DNA of 64,000 nt from Primula veris (GCA_963682055.1 OY821750.1:30760402-30824401); one strand, 5' to 3'. Counted from the first letter of the stretch, positions 21,697 through 34,574 are shown. The notes: generated from the letters alone by a model not told the origin. Program-made: numbers and translations.

Positions 21697-23921
21697 ATAG
21701 TGTGGCTAATGTTTGAACTGACGGGTCAAAAGGAGTGAGGTTATATATATATATAGTGTGAATGTACCTTATATTAATTTATTTTTGGACTTCTTATAGT
21801 GAATAATAATAATGTTGAGTAAGTGTGATGTTTATATACTGAATAATTAGAGATGTAGATTAATTTGGAGAATATCTTTTGACACTGTATAAGCTTGTCA
21901 TTTTGTCATTAATCATTTGATAGCCAATCACTAATATTGCACCACTTTGAAAATTTATTATACAATCGTGATCATAATATATATATATATACGAGTATTG
22001 TAGGATTATTTTATGTTTAGTATTATTGTCCTTAAATATTCTCAAAGAAATTGTATGATCGGTATTTTTCAAAGGAAAAATCAAGGAAATTTTTTTATTT
22101 CATTTGTGAATTTAGAAGTGGAGATCCTACTACCACGTTATAACAATTTATAGGCTTTTGTTAGGAAACTTTTTGAATAGTAGTATTTGAAGTTAATTAC
22201 ACAAATCAATCAAAGTTCCAAAAAAGGATATCATTTTTACATAATATCTAATTAATTCTACAACAAATTTAAGCAACAAGCCATGTGGTTTACACAATGA
22301 TCGTGGGTTACAAAGTTAGACTTTATAGAAATTAAATATTCCACTTTTTTGTTGTTGTTTCTTTAAGTTACAGTGATAACTTAACAATTCTTTAGTTTTA
22401 AGGGTATGTTTGTCCCTAATTGGTTTGTAATATTTATAACATGCCAACCCTCACACTTCGTTTAAGGGCTTCCCCATCCATGATTTCTGCCATTAATAAT
22501 ATGTTTTCCCAAAATTAGAGGTTCACTTTTGGGGAGTTTTTCTCATCAGTTTATGCACAATTTCGACTTGTTGAAATGATTTATTCTCCCACTTGGCATG
22601 TGTCGAAATAATTTTAAAAAAAATTATATCATATGGTTTAACATTTAAACTATGTAAAAAAAAACAAAAAACTTTCGACAATTTAATTATATGTTCAGAA
22701 CCAATTAAAATTACATGTGATTTCGTGTGATTTCGTATAAATCGAGACTTATATATTTGATTTATTTGCTTACTTGTCCGGAGGATGTTGACTTTTAAAC
22801 ACTTATGAATGATTGTAAAGTTAAATGACTTTTTCAGTATAATTATTTAAGAGTGATAAATTGAATTTCATTTTGATTTTTGGATAAAGTGTATTAGTAC
22901 ATTTATGCTACAAAATGCAAATAACTGACTCTTTCATGACAAAAGCCTCGTTAGGAACTTAATCGTTAAAAAGTTACTACAATAGTATAATTGTACAAAT
23001 TTAAAGAACTATAGTTCAATGCTAATATATTTTAACCATATCGAGTATGAAACTTAATTAACATAACAAGTGTTTATTTATTTATTTTTTGAGATGAATG
23101 TTTAGTTTTTTAGATAGGTTACTTTGTAAGGACAATTTTTTTTTTATTGAATTTGTTTATCTCGGTCGAGTGAAGGTTTTTTTTTAATGTTTTTGTCAGC
23201 TGTTACTTAAGTAACTTGTCACTCCTAAAGATGCAGGCAACGTAAAAGAGAGACTTCTTATTTCATAATATGAGATTTTAAATAAATATACGAGTAAATC
23301 CGTGTTCAACTCATTAAATCGTTCGATTTATGTTTGTACCTGTCTTAAACGAAAAAATGAGCTACCCCGATCGGCACTAATAACCGAATGTGAACATACA
23401 TTCTGTTTGGCTATTCTTATTGCAATACAATATCAAATTCCGTTTGGTTGTCTTAACTTGCAACTCTGAAGTTCAAATTGAAAAGGCAGTCTTATTACAC
23501 ACATCACAATCTACGATACGATTTCTTTTAACCAAAATACTAATAGCTGTTTCACCGTCCACACCATATTACACTCTGAGAAGTTGTAGCGAAAGGTGGT
23601 TTGTATTTATTAATTTACTCATATAGTTAAATTAGTGAAATAAATTTTTGGTTATGTTTCTCTCTTTTTGAACTTTTAGCTTATATTGTCATGGAAATGA
23701 GTCTTGATTACGTATATGTGCCTTGTTTGACTGGGAGGGATTAGATGAGATAGCATTACAAATGCAGCGGGTCTTATAAATATTATGTTTGTATGAGCAA
23801 ATATGGACGATATTATTAGTGGAACGTGATAGTTAATGACCGAAAATAAGGACATTTGTAATACTAGAGTATTGTGATATTTGTAGTCTCGTGATTACTT
23901 GTAATATTACCTGATATAACA
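21697..23921. other. Upstream region of the dynein light chain gene and intergenic DNA
   Basis: On the minus strand a TATATATATATA run (about 21741-21757) sits 45-60 bp before the ATG and may supply a TATA box. The remainder is AT-rich. A stretch beginning near 23722 (CCTTGTTTGACTGGGAGGGA) looks transposon-like, but no paired end was found. Confidence 0.4.
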
Positions 23922-24431
23922 TAAAAATTATACCCGAATATCTCTATTCGGGCATGAATCGACCCACACATTATTAGAGGGTACCCAATCCTTGAATTCG
24001 AAACCACATGTTCTAAAAGTGCTTTCCTAACAGGTCATTATCTATAAAGGATTTAGCCCAATTAGTAAATGTCCATAGTGGGAAAGTCCATGAGGTGACG
24101 CATGAGATGGGGACATTTGTCAACATTCTATGAGATACAATTGCCTATAAATAACCAAGTAGCTTCACTAAAAGAAGGACCTGAAATCTGTCTAAAAAAT
24201 ATAGAGAGAGGAAGATAAAAGAGATAAACTTGTCAGAGCTTAACTAACTGGAAAGCAAACCGAGCAATTGAATACCGAACACCGAAGACAAAGAAAGACC
24301 AAGATTAAAAGCAAGTTGTAATATCGAATATAAGTGTAATAATAAATTGTGATCCGAGCAGGTACAATCACCGAACAATAATAAAGATCAAAGAAGTGTT
24401 CAATAATTACCGTCATTTAGTTATAATATCA
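23922..24431 (+). mobile_element. LTR-like segment, probable solo or orphan LTR
   Basis: Begins TGATATAACATAA and ends TTATAATATCA, i.e. TG...CA with short inverted termini. Inside are a TATA-like box (CCTATAAATAACC, about 24143), a purine-rich leader, and late AATAATAAA motifs that could serve polyadenylation, in the usual U3-R-U5 order. No 5-bp target duplication or partner LTR was found, so it is degraded or the ends are misplaced. Confidence 0.5.
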
Positions 24432-25910
24432 TTGTTGAAAAGTATAACGCTACCGACCAAAATTATTGCTTTATCACTACCCTAATCAATCTGATCTCAA
24501 TCTCGAATGCATTCGTAATTCGGGGACTACCAAGACCGCAACGAAAGGAGACCATCGAGTATGTGTGGCTATTGGTTAAAAGACAATTTGAACTATCAAA
24601 AACACGGGCTCCATGTTGATAACTGATAAGATGTCTTACTATTGTATCCATATAATGGAAGAGAAATAAGATCAAATCAAACATCCATTTGTTCATAAGG
24701 GCCCAAACCCATTAAATTTTGGAGAATGTGAGACAATGATATCTCTGAACAAAACTCTGATATGATATCAACCTTTGCAACCACTATTTTGGTCTTTTCC
24801 AATAAATTAATGCTATACATTAGTATGTATTTATTTGTATATATAAAACACACACATATAGATGTGACTAGAAAAGTATAGATGCATGAATGATACGTAT
24901 TAAGTAGATTTGCAATAATAAAAAAATCTCAAGAACTTCATGTTTTTTAGTTTTTTTTTTCTGAAACAATATTTTATAGTTCAATCTTTAAAGATTTCAG
25001 TATTCAACATGTCTATAATTTGGTCCTTTGCAATATGTTTTGACCTTTTTTCCCATGTTAGAAAACTGCACTATTATTATTTATCAATGCAGACTTTTTA
25101 CGTTTAGACAAGAAAAATAAAACGTTGCTTAGGAAACGTTGCTTTAATTGTTACTCTCTCGAAATTCAAAACGCGTTTGATTATACTTTTTACGTCTCAA
25201 AAAGGGTGTAAAATCTCAAAATTCAGCCACAAATACTGGGTTTTGTTGTTTGAATCATTTCATTAATCTAGGGGTTAGTTTGGTCACTGAAGGGTTCGAT
25301 AATATTCAGGTATTTTTCGTATTTGGATTAAGACTTGATAATTGAGATTATATGTGACACTGATCAAAATGTACAAAGGATAAACCAACTCGTGGATCCT
25401 ATAGTTTCGAACAAATGTCGCAATAATTTTTTTGCGGATTTAACGATCATATATAGCTCTAAGTTGAAGGTCATTGGTATTTCCTTATGTACATCAAATT
25501 GTCTTTAAAATCTAAATCAACTATCAACTGTGAAAAAATAAATCATGCTTTGATGACCTTAATTATGACCATAGTCGAAATCACAATAAGAGAGAGTTAC
25601 GGTATGTATATATATATGACTCAGATTTGTGATTCATGGTTTTCAATTTCCAGTAATCTGATTTACGTTAATGAACAAAAGAAAGTTAATCGCAGATCTT
25701 CCGTTCGGAGAATCAAGTAATTCATTTTCATCAAAGAAAATGTCAAAACCACATTCCTATAGCAGCATTTTAGAATGAAAAACTGAAAAAACAAAACAAA
25801 ATGTAGCTAGCCTATGTACTTTCTAGTGGAATTGCTACAGTTGGACAATATATTGATTTAGCTAGGCCCAATGTAACTCACCGAAAAAAAGGTGGGAAAC
25901 TTGTATGTAG
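24432..25910. other. Intergenic AT-rich sequence
   Basis: No gene or well-supported repeat was recognised in this stretch before the LINE insertion. Confidence 0.4.
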
Positions 25911-25922
25911 AAATCTAGCACC

Positions 25923-28309
25923 ACGGAAGTCCGCCTTCATTCGGGAAAGACAAATTCAAGATAATATGGCAGTGAAAATTGATCTATATAAAGCATATGA
26001 CAGAGTAAGTTGGGAATTTTTAGAAGCGGTAATGAAGCGTATGGGGTTTGATGACCGGTGGATTCGATGGATGATGGACTGTGTTAGGTCGGTTTATTTT
26101 TCGATTCGAGTGAACGGTACAAACATTGGAGACTTAAAGCCTAGCAGAGGGATTAAATAAGAGGACCCGTTATTACCGTATCTTTTTCTACTAGTTGTAG
26201 TTTGCAGACGTGTTATCGAAAAAGCTCAATGTTGCCATTAACAATGGCAGCCTTAAAAGTTTTACTCTTATTCGTGGTTGTCCTATTGTTTCTCATCTGT
26301 TTTTTGCCGACAATTCCCTAATATTCATTAGAGCAAGTAAGGAGGATGTTGTTACTTTCAAGGGTATCTTACAAAAATTCTGCGATATCTCAGGACAAGT
26401 TGTAAACTTTGCTAAGTCTGAGGTTTTATTTTCCACGAACTGCCCTATGGACAAGCAACAAGACTTGTTGCAACAGCTAGGAATGTCAAGGTTCAAGCCT
26501 CATTCTAAGTATTTGGGATTGCCATCGGCTGGGGAGGGGGGAGGCTCGAAATCAAGTGTGATGGCTTATTTACGTGAACAAATTCTGATAAGGGTGGAAA
26601 AAAAACCTCATGTCCTCAGCAACAAGATAGGTCTTAATTAAAGCGGTAGCGCAAGCGATTCCCGCTTATCCTATGAGTTGTATTCTAATTCCGAAAGACC
26701 TTTGCAATCGGATGGACAGCTTGATAGGAAATTTTTGGTGGGGGGATAATGGAGAAGATAGACAAATTCATTGGAAAAGCTGGAAATATTTGTTAAGACT
26801 GAAAGATGAGGGTGGTCTTGGATTCCGAAACCTACATATCTTCAACTGTGCTTTGCTAGCGAAACAATACTGGAGGTTATTGCATAATTAATAAAGATCA
26901 ATTATGGGTGAGAGTTTTAAAAGCATTATATTTGCCAAACGACGGGTGTCTTGAAGCGTGTAAAGGAAGCCGTGCATCATGGGCGTGGTCTAGTTTAATT
27001 AAAGGAAAATAACTGTTATTGAAAGAGCTAAGGTGGAATGTAGGCAAAGGGGACAAAATTAATTTCTGGAGCGGCAAATGGATTCCGAGTGAGCCATCTT
27101 TCTCTGTACAGGTGCAAAAAACCAACTGATTGTGCATTAAATCCAGTAATTGACTTTATTGATCAAAATTCAAGGACTTGGGATATGGGAAAGCTTATGT
27201 CAGTGATTCAAAGAGAAACGGCAAGAAGGAGGGCATGATAAACAGATTTGGCATTGTACTACGACGGGTATTTATTCGGTCAAAACTGGCTATTGGTTGG
27301 AGCATTCCGGAACTGAAAATACAGAGGCATCCAGCTCATCTCACAAACCTTCCGGTCAAACTTGGAGGTGCATTTGGAATGCAGAAACCGCACCGAGAGT
27401 CCAACACTTCTTTAAAGAAAGTGTGGAGCCAATCCTACATGCTCTTTATGCAATGTCAGGATCGAAACTGTAGAACACATTCTGCTCCAGTGTGATTGGA
27501 CTAGAGCAGTATGGTTTGGTTTCCCGTTATGCCTTCGCATTGATCCGGAAGGTATCACTTCACTCTCGGTTTGGTTTGAGCAATTACTGGACAAAAGGCC
27601 GTCTAAATACTATGTTGAAATGGTCATGATATATTACTTTGGCAGATCTGGAAAGCTAGGAATGAGGTCGTGTTTAATGATATTAAACCGAGTCCGGAGC
27701 ATGTTATTCGCCAAGCTTTAAACCTGCATAACGACTTTCTAAAAGAGAACTTTAACGGCAGTGGCGATACAAATGATAACACCCAGGTGCAAACAAAGTG
27801 GAGTAAACCCTTGAATGGTAGATTAAAGTGCAATATGGATGCTTCTTTTGAAAACAGTCGTGTTTGGTCGGGTGGACGAGTTATCGTGCGCAACGGACTT
27901 GGAGAGTTGGTGGACATGTGGAGTGGCGGGTTTATGACGGCATCCCCGTTAACGGCAGAAGCATGGGTATTAAGGATTACATGTCAAAGAGCAAAAAACC
28001 ATAACTTGGATCAACTCGATTTTGAATCGGATAACATAACTTTGATAAAATGCTGCAAAGAAAATACTAGTGAAGTTCAAAGGGAAATCGAAGTTGTTGT
28101 TAGCGATATTCGTAAACTCGCTTGCGGTAACAATTGGAGCTTTTGTTGGAGCCCGACATCTACTAATATTCCAGCAAATTGTTTGACGAACCATGTTAGA
28201 ATAGTTTATGTTAACTGTTTTTTTATGTACCTGACCATTTCTGATACTTACTGTACAATGATTTTTTTTTTAATGAAGGTATCACTGTTATTTCCAAAAA
28301 AATAAAATA
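25923..28309 (+). mobile_element. 5'-truncated L1-type LINE, decayed, with 12-bp target duplication
   Basis: The perfect direct repeat AAATCTAGCACC lies at 25911-25922 and 28310-28321, and the 3' end is A-rich (AAAAAAATAAAATAAA), the mark of target-primed reverse transcription. In order, in several frames: reverse transcriptase motif A (KIDLYKAYDRVSWEF), the RGI..DPL..YLF block broken by TAA at 26158-26160, the catalytic box as FADN instead of F/YADD (about 26305), a KYLGLP block, a zinc-finger-like connection region, and an RNase H (RVT_3) domain at about 27820-28190 with CNMDASF, AEAWVLR and ESDN. The endonuclease half is missing, and there is a deletion after RQIQDNM. Stops and frameshifts make it inactive. 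Confidence 0.92.
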
Positions 28310-28321
28310 AAATCTAGCACC

Positions 28322-28392
28322 TCACATAGCACGAGATCATTCAAAAACAGAATCGCATAAAGTTACAAATGATCCGATTTGTATATAACATA
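28322..28392. other. Short spacer between LINE and MITE
   Basis: Unique sequence between the LINE target duplication and a Stowaway-like element; nothing recognisable. Confidence 0.4.
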
Positions 28393-28615
28393 CTCTCTCC
28401 GTTCCCAATTAATTATCATTTAATAAATTACGTACAATTTTGACCGGCTTATAACATGTATCAAAATTGTCAAAATGAAAATTTTCAAACCTAAATCATA
28501 TAATTTAATTTTTGAACTATATGATCAGCTTTTGAAATTTTTCATTCCGATAATTTTGATACAGGTTATTGCCCGATCAAAATTGCACGTAGTTTCGTAG
28601 TCGTCTACTGTAAGT
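28393..28615. mobile_element. Stowaway-family MITE copy 1, right end eroded
   Basis: Starts after TA with CTCTCTCCGTTCCCAATTAA. The interior has the family's mirrored blocks: ACAATTTTGACCGGCTTATA near the left and TTTTGATACAGGTTATTG with GCACGTAGTTTCGTAG near the right. The expected terminal GGGAACGGAGAG is not visible, so the right tip is lost. Related copies are at 29902, 30798, 54161, 55945 and 63164. Confidence 0.65.
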
Positions 28616-29309
28616 TTTTGTTTTTATTTTTTGAACCAGAAACCTTTTATGCCCCAAAAATATGAAATTGAAAGATGAACAAGTGAACAAGCAAGTTATA
28701 CACAATTTAAAAGCCAAGAGTGTCTAATTGAAACTTATAAGCTCCATCTAAACAATCTCATAATTTGCTCAATCTGCATAAAGAGTTTCACTTTGACTTG
28801 TTCACGCAAACATTCCTTGCGAGAAGAGTAAACACAAAAACGCTACATAATGAAAATGCATTTTTATCCTCAATGCTCTTCATGAAATGGTAGGTAAAGG
28901 TTGTCATGAGTCGAGACATCCTCACTAATTTCAGCAATCATGATTTTTGATATGTTTACCATATTTATTTTAGTTAAATATTATATTGATTATGTAATTT
29001 TCGACACTAATGAATCATTATTGTGCACAAAAAAGGTGTCACATGATTACTTGTTCCTACACCTTTAAAAGTGCTCCTTACTATTTGTGAATTATGAATT
29101 TGCTTTTTTAAAATTACTATTTGAGATGTCAACTAGTTGTTGTACTAAAAAAATTGGGTGTATGAAAAGCTAGCTTACCTTTCTCAAGACAAGTATAGAG
29201 TTCAGTTGGGGAATCATTGCTTTCAATATTTCTTTATTCTTTTGAAGCTATTGAAATGTATCAATTATTAGCATGCATTGAAAGAGACATCAAATGATAT
29301 TATTCAAAA
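28616..29309. other. Intergenic AT-rich sequence
   Basis: No gene, RNA or repeat was recognised. Confidence 0.4.
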
Positions 29310-29317
29310 TGGCAACT

Positions 29318-29623
29318 TGGATTGGTTTCCGTCCTATCCGGTTCTGCTCGGTTTTTGGTAAAATTGAAACCGATCAAATTTTTCGGTTCGCTTTTTTTCG
29401 GTTTCGGTATTTTTATTTTTTGGACCGAACCGAATCGGTTTGTTTCGGTCCGGTTTCGATTTTTTCGGGTTTTTTCGGTTTTGTTTTTGCTTTTTCGGTT
29501 TTTTTTCCGGTTTTTCCGGTTCGGTTTTATTGTAAACCGAAACCGACCCGAAAAAGTTTCGATTTTTCGGTTTCGGTCTTTTTTGGTTCGGTTCGGTTTT
29601 TCCAGGTTTTCATCCGGTTCTGA
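29318..29623. mobile_element. CGGTTT-rich hAT MITE, copy 1
   Basis: TGGCAACT flanks both sides (29310-29317 and 29624-29631), an 8-bp hAT-type duplication. The body is full of CGGTTT and CCGAAC motifs, which create open frames on both strands that are not genes. It is the same family as 60921-61351 in opposite orientation: shared blocks include TTTTTATTTTTTGGACC and TTTTATTGTAAACCGAAAC. Length is 306 bp. Confidence 0.85.
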
Positions 29624-29901
29624 TGGCAACTATACAAAATATGAATTTGACCGTAACCTTTTGTTTACTTACTCTTTTTTTTTTTTTAAATAAGTTTACT
29701 TACTTAATTTGTTTTATTAATTATAACTTATATGATTTTGTTCGAGCTCTTTCATTTACCTCACCTTAAACAACTGAACCCTTGCCAAATTATGTCAATG
29801 TAATCGGTTAAAAAGAAAATTAATACACTTATTAGCGGAATAGAATCAATGAAATAAGTAGTACCGTAATCAAGTTTTGAATCAAAGTATGCAGATAAAA
29901 A

Positions 29902-29977
29902 TACTCGTTCCGTTTCTATTAAATTGTCTATAACAAAAATACGTGCAAATTTGACCGGATAATAACTTGTATAAACT
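29902..29977. mobile_element. Stowaway-family fragment
   Basis: ACTCGTTCCGTTTCTATTAA is followed by the family block GTGCAAATTTGACCGGATAA and AACTTGTATAAA. Only the left arm is visible; the rest is gone. Confidence 0.45.
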
Positions 29978-30047
29978 AAGGGGGTTCTTTTTCCCCATGT
30001 GTCAACGTTAACGCCAAATATTATGTTTTTATATGAGGCTTCATTTC

Positions 30048-30136
30048 GCACACTTTGATTAAATTTTAAGCGGGTCATCTCACCATTAATTTGCACACTT
30101 TGATTAAATTTAAGCGGGTCATCTCACCATTAATTT
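30048..30136. repeat. Tandem duplication of 44-45 bp
   Basis: GCACACTTTGATTAAATTTT... through TCACCATTAATTT (30048-30092) is repeated at 30093-30136 with one T missing. Near-identity implies a recent duplication. Confidence 0.92.
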
Positions 30137-30797
30137 GCATTTGTGAATATTCAACGCGGATAGATACAAATGTCGGACACAAACACGGGAAACCTTCTCC
30201 CACTATACTAACTTGTCGTCTTATCCGATAACTAGCGGATATCAAGGATATTAATTAATTAATTAATTATGCAATATATTACTTGGATGTTTTTGCATCA
30301 GACTATCTAATTTCTTAAAGGCATACATGTTCCAAAAAAATATTGTTTTAGCATCAAACGAACTTGGTAATCTTCGATGATTATTTTGTTCTTAGAAAAT
30401 ATTTCACTATGTTTTTCCATTGAATCCTCAGATATTAATTAAGTTAAAGATTACCAACATAAAATTCACGTGTAAATATGAGTACCGTGTATGTTGTACA
30501 TCAATACATATTTTAGGCGATGCATTTTTGCTGTCCTGATAAATTCAAGTCAGACTGACTTGAATTTTTCAGAATACTCGAATTCTAACTTATTTCAGGA
30601 AGATTGTCCGTTGAGAAAAACTTTCTTTGAAAAAATTAAAAGAAAGCATATTAAAATAATTTAACTGTAGGTAGTCAGAACTAAAATTTGAAATATTGGA
30701 ACAAAATAGATTGCTAACTAGAAGTGTTTGATGAAAACCACAATATCAAAAATATGAAATGAGGTTTCATGGTGGAAATTTTCACGAATAAAAAATA

Positions 30798-31020
30798 CCC
30801 TTCCCAATTAATTATAATATGAAATTACATGCAATTTTGACCCGCTTATAACATGTATCAAAATTTTCGAAATGAAAAAATTTAAAACTAAATTCTATAA
30901 TTTAATGCTTGAACTATATAATTAACTTTTGAAAATTTCCATTCCGACAGTTTTGATACAAGTTATTGATCGGTCAAGATTGCATATAATTTTATAGTAT
31001 ATTATTAATCGAGAATGGAG
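30798..31020. mobile_element. Stowaway-family MITE copy 2
   Basis: Left end CCCTTCCCAATTAATTATAA after TA; the right end in reverse reads CTCCATTCTCGATTAATAAT. Internal mirrored blocks (ATGCAATTTTGACC, TTTTGATACAAGTTATTG, GATTGCATATAATTT) match the other copies. About 223 bp, no coding capacity. Confidence 0.7.
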
Positions 31021-31189
31021 TGACTAGTTTTTTTGAAATTACACTTACAAATGAAAATCATAACGGTACACGATAAAACGTGGTCACATTTATTATAATA
31101 CTCTAAATATATAAGGTGAAACGCCTATTTTATCAACTTTAACATTGCATTTTAATTTGTTTCATAAATCTAGATTTCTTATAACCTTT

Positions 31190-31382
31190 CACTACAAAAA
31201 AATACTCAAATAGCGACGGGATTAGTGACGGTATTTTTTGTTACGAGCTTATTAACGACGGTTTTTTTGACGGCTTTGCGACAGTTTAGTCAATTTGCGA
31301 CAGATTTGTGACAACTTTTTAAATTAGCGACAGGCTTGTGACAACTTTTGACTCTCACTAAATCAAACATTATTTTGTAGTG
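31190..31382. mobile_element. CACTA-like MITE copy 1
   Basis: Starts CACTACAAAA and ends TTTTGTAGTG, a 10-bp perfect inverted repeat, with TTT on both sides (31187-31189 and 31383-31385), fitting the 3-bp target of CACTA elements. The interior repeats GACGG and GTGACAACTTTT motifs. A second copy lies at 39492. Length 193 bp, non-coding. Confidence 0.75.
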
Positions 31383-31385
31383 TTT

Positions 31386-33021
31386 CTCATATTTACTTTT
31401 TATTGATTCGATATTATTTATCAAAATTATATCGGTGCTTTCAACTTAGGCATCTATCAATAACTAATAAAGTATTCGAAAGAAATAAAAAATATATATA
31501 TAATGTTTAATGAAGTGATTTGGTTCCTTGTATACGAGTAGAATGAAATTATCCCTTAAATTTAATTTGCATCATAAAAAAGACGATACAACACGTGTTT
31601 TTGGTCAAATTTTCATCAAATTTAAATAATATACTTTTTAGGATTATGAATGCTGTTGTATTATCAACTATATAAAGTTGCATAGCTAAATATTTCTCAT
31701 ATTAGACAAATAGTAAAAAAAAAAAAAAAAGATCACATGTGACTGCAGTGTTATCATGACTCAATTTACTTTCATACATAAATTAGGTAATTATATCATA
31801 AATAAAGCTTTTTGGGAAGAAGAAAATGAATTTAAAACGAAAAAATATATTCTTTTTGTGTAAAAAGGCCAGTCAACCATAATGAGTTTGCTCACACGTA
31901 AAAACTATTTTAAATTACAGTAACGCTCTCCCATTTTGGGGGCAACAAATCTAATATTTTGTTATAATAGTTTCAAAATATTAGGGCTTTACAGGATATT
32001 ATAAGATGTTATCCTTCTAATGTTTTTTATATACAAGAATCGGTATCACCGTCATTCAAAAACGAAGAACTAAGTACATGTTATAAGGGGCTACATCACC
32101 TTCCCAAATTAAGAAAAATTTAAAAAAAAATTGTTGAAAAGTTGACGATTATACCATTTCAGTACCCTTGATAATTACAAAAAAAATATAAACATATAAT
32201 TCAGCCTCGACCACATTCAAATCATGATTTTAGAAACGATACTCAGTATATGATACATAAATTACATTAAAAACATAGGATCATTGAGCATGATTTTTCG
32301 TCCATGAGTACATTTTCCTTGCTTCAAATACGATAATGTTATCGAATTAGGCGAGTTCTCATATCAACAGACAAATTGATTCACGTGACCGATTCTATCC
32401 ATATTATTTGATTGATTAACAATTGGAGATAAATTTTCGAATTAATAATGATGGTATGATGATTGAATTAATTTATAAATTTTCTTTAACAATTGGAAAC
32501 CATATGATTCCCCCAAGTACCAAAATTGAAAAAAAGGAAATCTCAATCTTAGATATAATATTTATCATATTTAAATTAATATAAGTAAAAATTAGTACAA
32601 AGAATATGGGAACAAAAGTAAATTAGAAAATAAGTAGAAGACCATCATTGTAATTAAACCACCTCTAAAGAGCATTTGGTGGATTTGAGGTATAATGGGA
32701 CCCTCATTAACTATGTTTTGAATCTCTGTCTTCACCTTTTGCATTAAAAACTGTAATTAATAAAATAGTGTTTAAATTGTCTATTAAAAAATGGTGTAAT
32801 TAGTAGAACCTTTTAAGAGAAATTGACAAAATATTGAATGAAAATCTCTCCTTAATTATTTTTTTACCATCACAAACCCCCTTAAATTAAGTTTACTTTG
32901 TAGTTTGTCCTTAACCTTTAATTTCTTAATACATAAATAAACTCTCGTGCTCATGTACATAATTTCTTAATACACCATTTTGTATTGGGGGATAAATGAG
33001 ATCCTAAAAGTCATATTTTTC
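31386..33021. other. Intergenic AT-rich sequence
   Basis: No gene is supported. A run of 18 A occurs near 31713. Nothing else was recognised. Confidence 0.4.
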
Positions 33022-33029
33022 ATGAAGTG

Positions 33030-33180
33030 CAATGTTTTAAAACACGCGTCTAGACGTAAGTCTAGAATTTTAACAGATTAGACGTGATTAGACGAGATTA
33101 AGCGGGTAATTAAGCTAACTAAGGCAAGATTAGGCGACCAATTTCTACCTAAATTTCGCTTTGCGACTTTTAGAACATTG
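33030..33180. mobile_element. Small hAT MITE with CAATGTTTTAAAA ends, copy 1
   Basis: Left end CAATGTTTTAAAACACGCG; the right end in reverse reads CAATGTTCTAAAAGTCGC. Flanks ATGAAGTG (33022-33029) and ATGAAGTT (33181-33188) differ at one base, an 8-bp duplication. The interior repeats AGATTAGACG / GATTAGGCG. Same family as 58918-59089. Length 151 bp. Confidence 0.7.
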
Positions 33181-33188
33181 ATGAAGTT

Positions 33189-34574
33189 TATTATCATAAA
33201 TCATATATAATTGTTGTTTTTATTACTCATCCAACTCTTGATATTTTAAATTCTGACACCACAAGACTGAAAATAACAACGATATATTGTAATACTAACG
33301 ACACGTAACAATTTCATGTATCGTTATTTTATCGTTCAATGTATTATCATGTATTATACGTCTCGTTCCCCAATCAATATTTTTTAGGTTTAATCACACT
33401 AAACCAATAAATTACGAAACGATCAATTCAAATTATGCAATCACTTAATATTTTAAAAATTCCAAAATTATCCTCTTTCATAATTTGAAAAAACCTTTTA
33501 CATTTACTTTCTTATTAAAGATAATGTCACTCCTAGTCAACTTGTCTCTTTATAAATAAAAAACAAATTATTTTTCAAATAAAAAAAGCAAGAAAAAAAG
33601 CAAAAAAAAAAAAGTGAAAAAATCCAAACAAGCTGGTAGACTCATCAGCTACATGATCTCTTTACGTTACAAAATGCCAAATTTTATTTTCTTGAGTAAG
33701 TAACAAAAATGCCACCTTTTGCAACTACTTTAATTTAATGGTTTAGGTTTCATTTTCTTTTTTAAAAATTATTTAATTCTTAGTCCCTTTCTGCTTGGTA
33801 GCTTGTGCACTTTTTGGTTTTTTTTGGGCCCATTTTTCCACTGAACACTGCAATGCTCTGTGTATATGTATAGAATATATGTAGATAAATTATAGATAGA
33901 TACAGAGAGAGACATTTCATATTATCACTGTTTTTCTTTACCCTCTCATTTTGCTGTTTTAAGACATTTTTTTGAGAATAGGATACTCCTTGTGGATGTT
34001 CTTGAAATTTTAAAAATATTTGATTTTTTGTGTTTTTTTTTTTTTTATAAATTTAAGAAAATGGGTTGTTGTAGTTTTGTTAAAAAGATTTGATTTTTGG
34101 TGTTCTTTATAAATTTAAGAAAAGAAAATTTAAAAGGATTTGATTTTTTGTGTTCTTTATTTCCCATATACTAGTGTATTTTGAGTATTTTTTATTTTTT
34201 GAGCATTTTGGATTTGAATAGTTTGGGAGATGTGTTTTTTTTGAGTGGTCTAAATTTTGAAAAGATTTGTTTTTTTTATTATGTTTCCTGCAAAAAATTA
34301 AAAATTTCCTTATAGTGTTGTTTCTTAATTTAAAAAAAAAATAAAAAAATTCTTTCTAATTTTGGTGTTTTGGAGTTGGTTTTTATAATGGGTAACATGT
34401 GGAAAATGGATCTTAAATGTTTTGGTGTTGCGCTTTGAAGGTGAGCTTTTATTGTGCATTAATCTGTGACTGATAAAATGTGTTGAAAGTTGTGCAATTT
34501 TTAATATTTACCCTTTGGATTTAGGTTGATGATTAAGAGAGGATTTTTGTTTATTGAAGCTGCAAGTCTTAGAA
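33189..34574 (+). promoter_or_regulatory. Upstream and 5' leader region of the SAGL1-like gene
   Basis: TATGTATAGAATATATGTAG near 33865-33885 could contain the TATA box. Between 34000 and 34160 the block GATTTGATTTTTTGTGTTCTTT is repeated about three times with small changes, in what is probably the transcribed leader. Poly-T and AT stretches otherwise. The transcription start is not determined. Confidence 0.35.

Noticed and set aside
29294..29693. Overlapping open frames of over 100 codons on both strands, rich in Phe/Arg or Lys/Asn
   Set aside because: They arise from the CGGTTT-repeat composition of the hAT MITE at 29318-29623; no domain, no start context, open on both strands.
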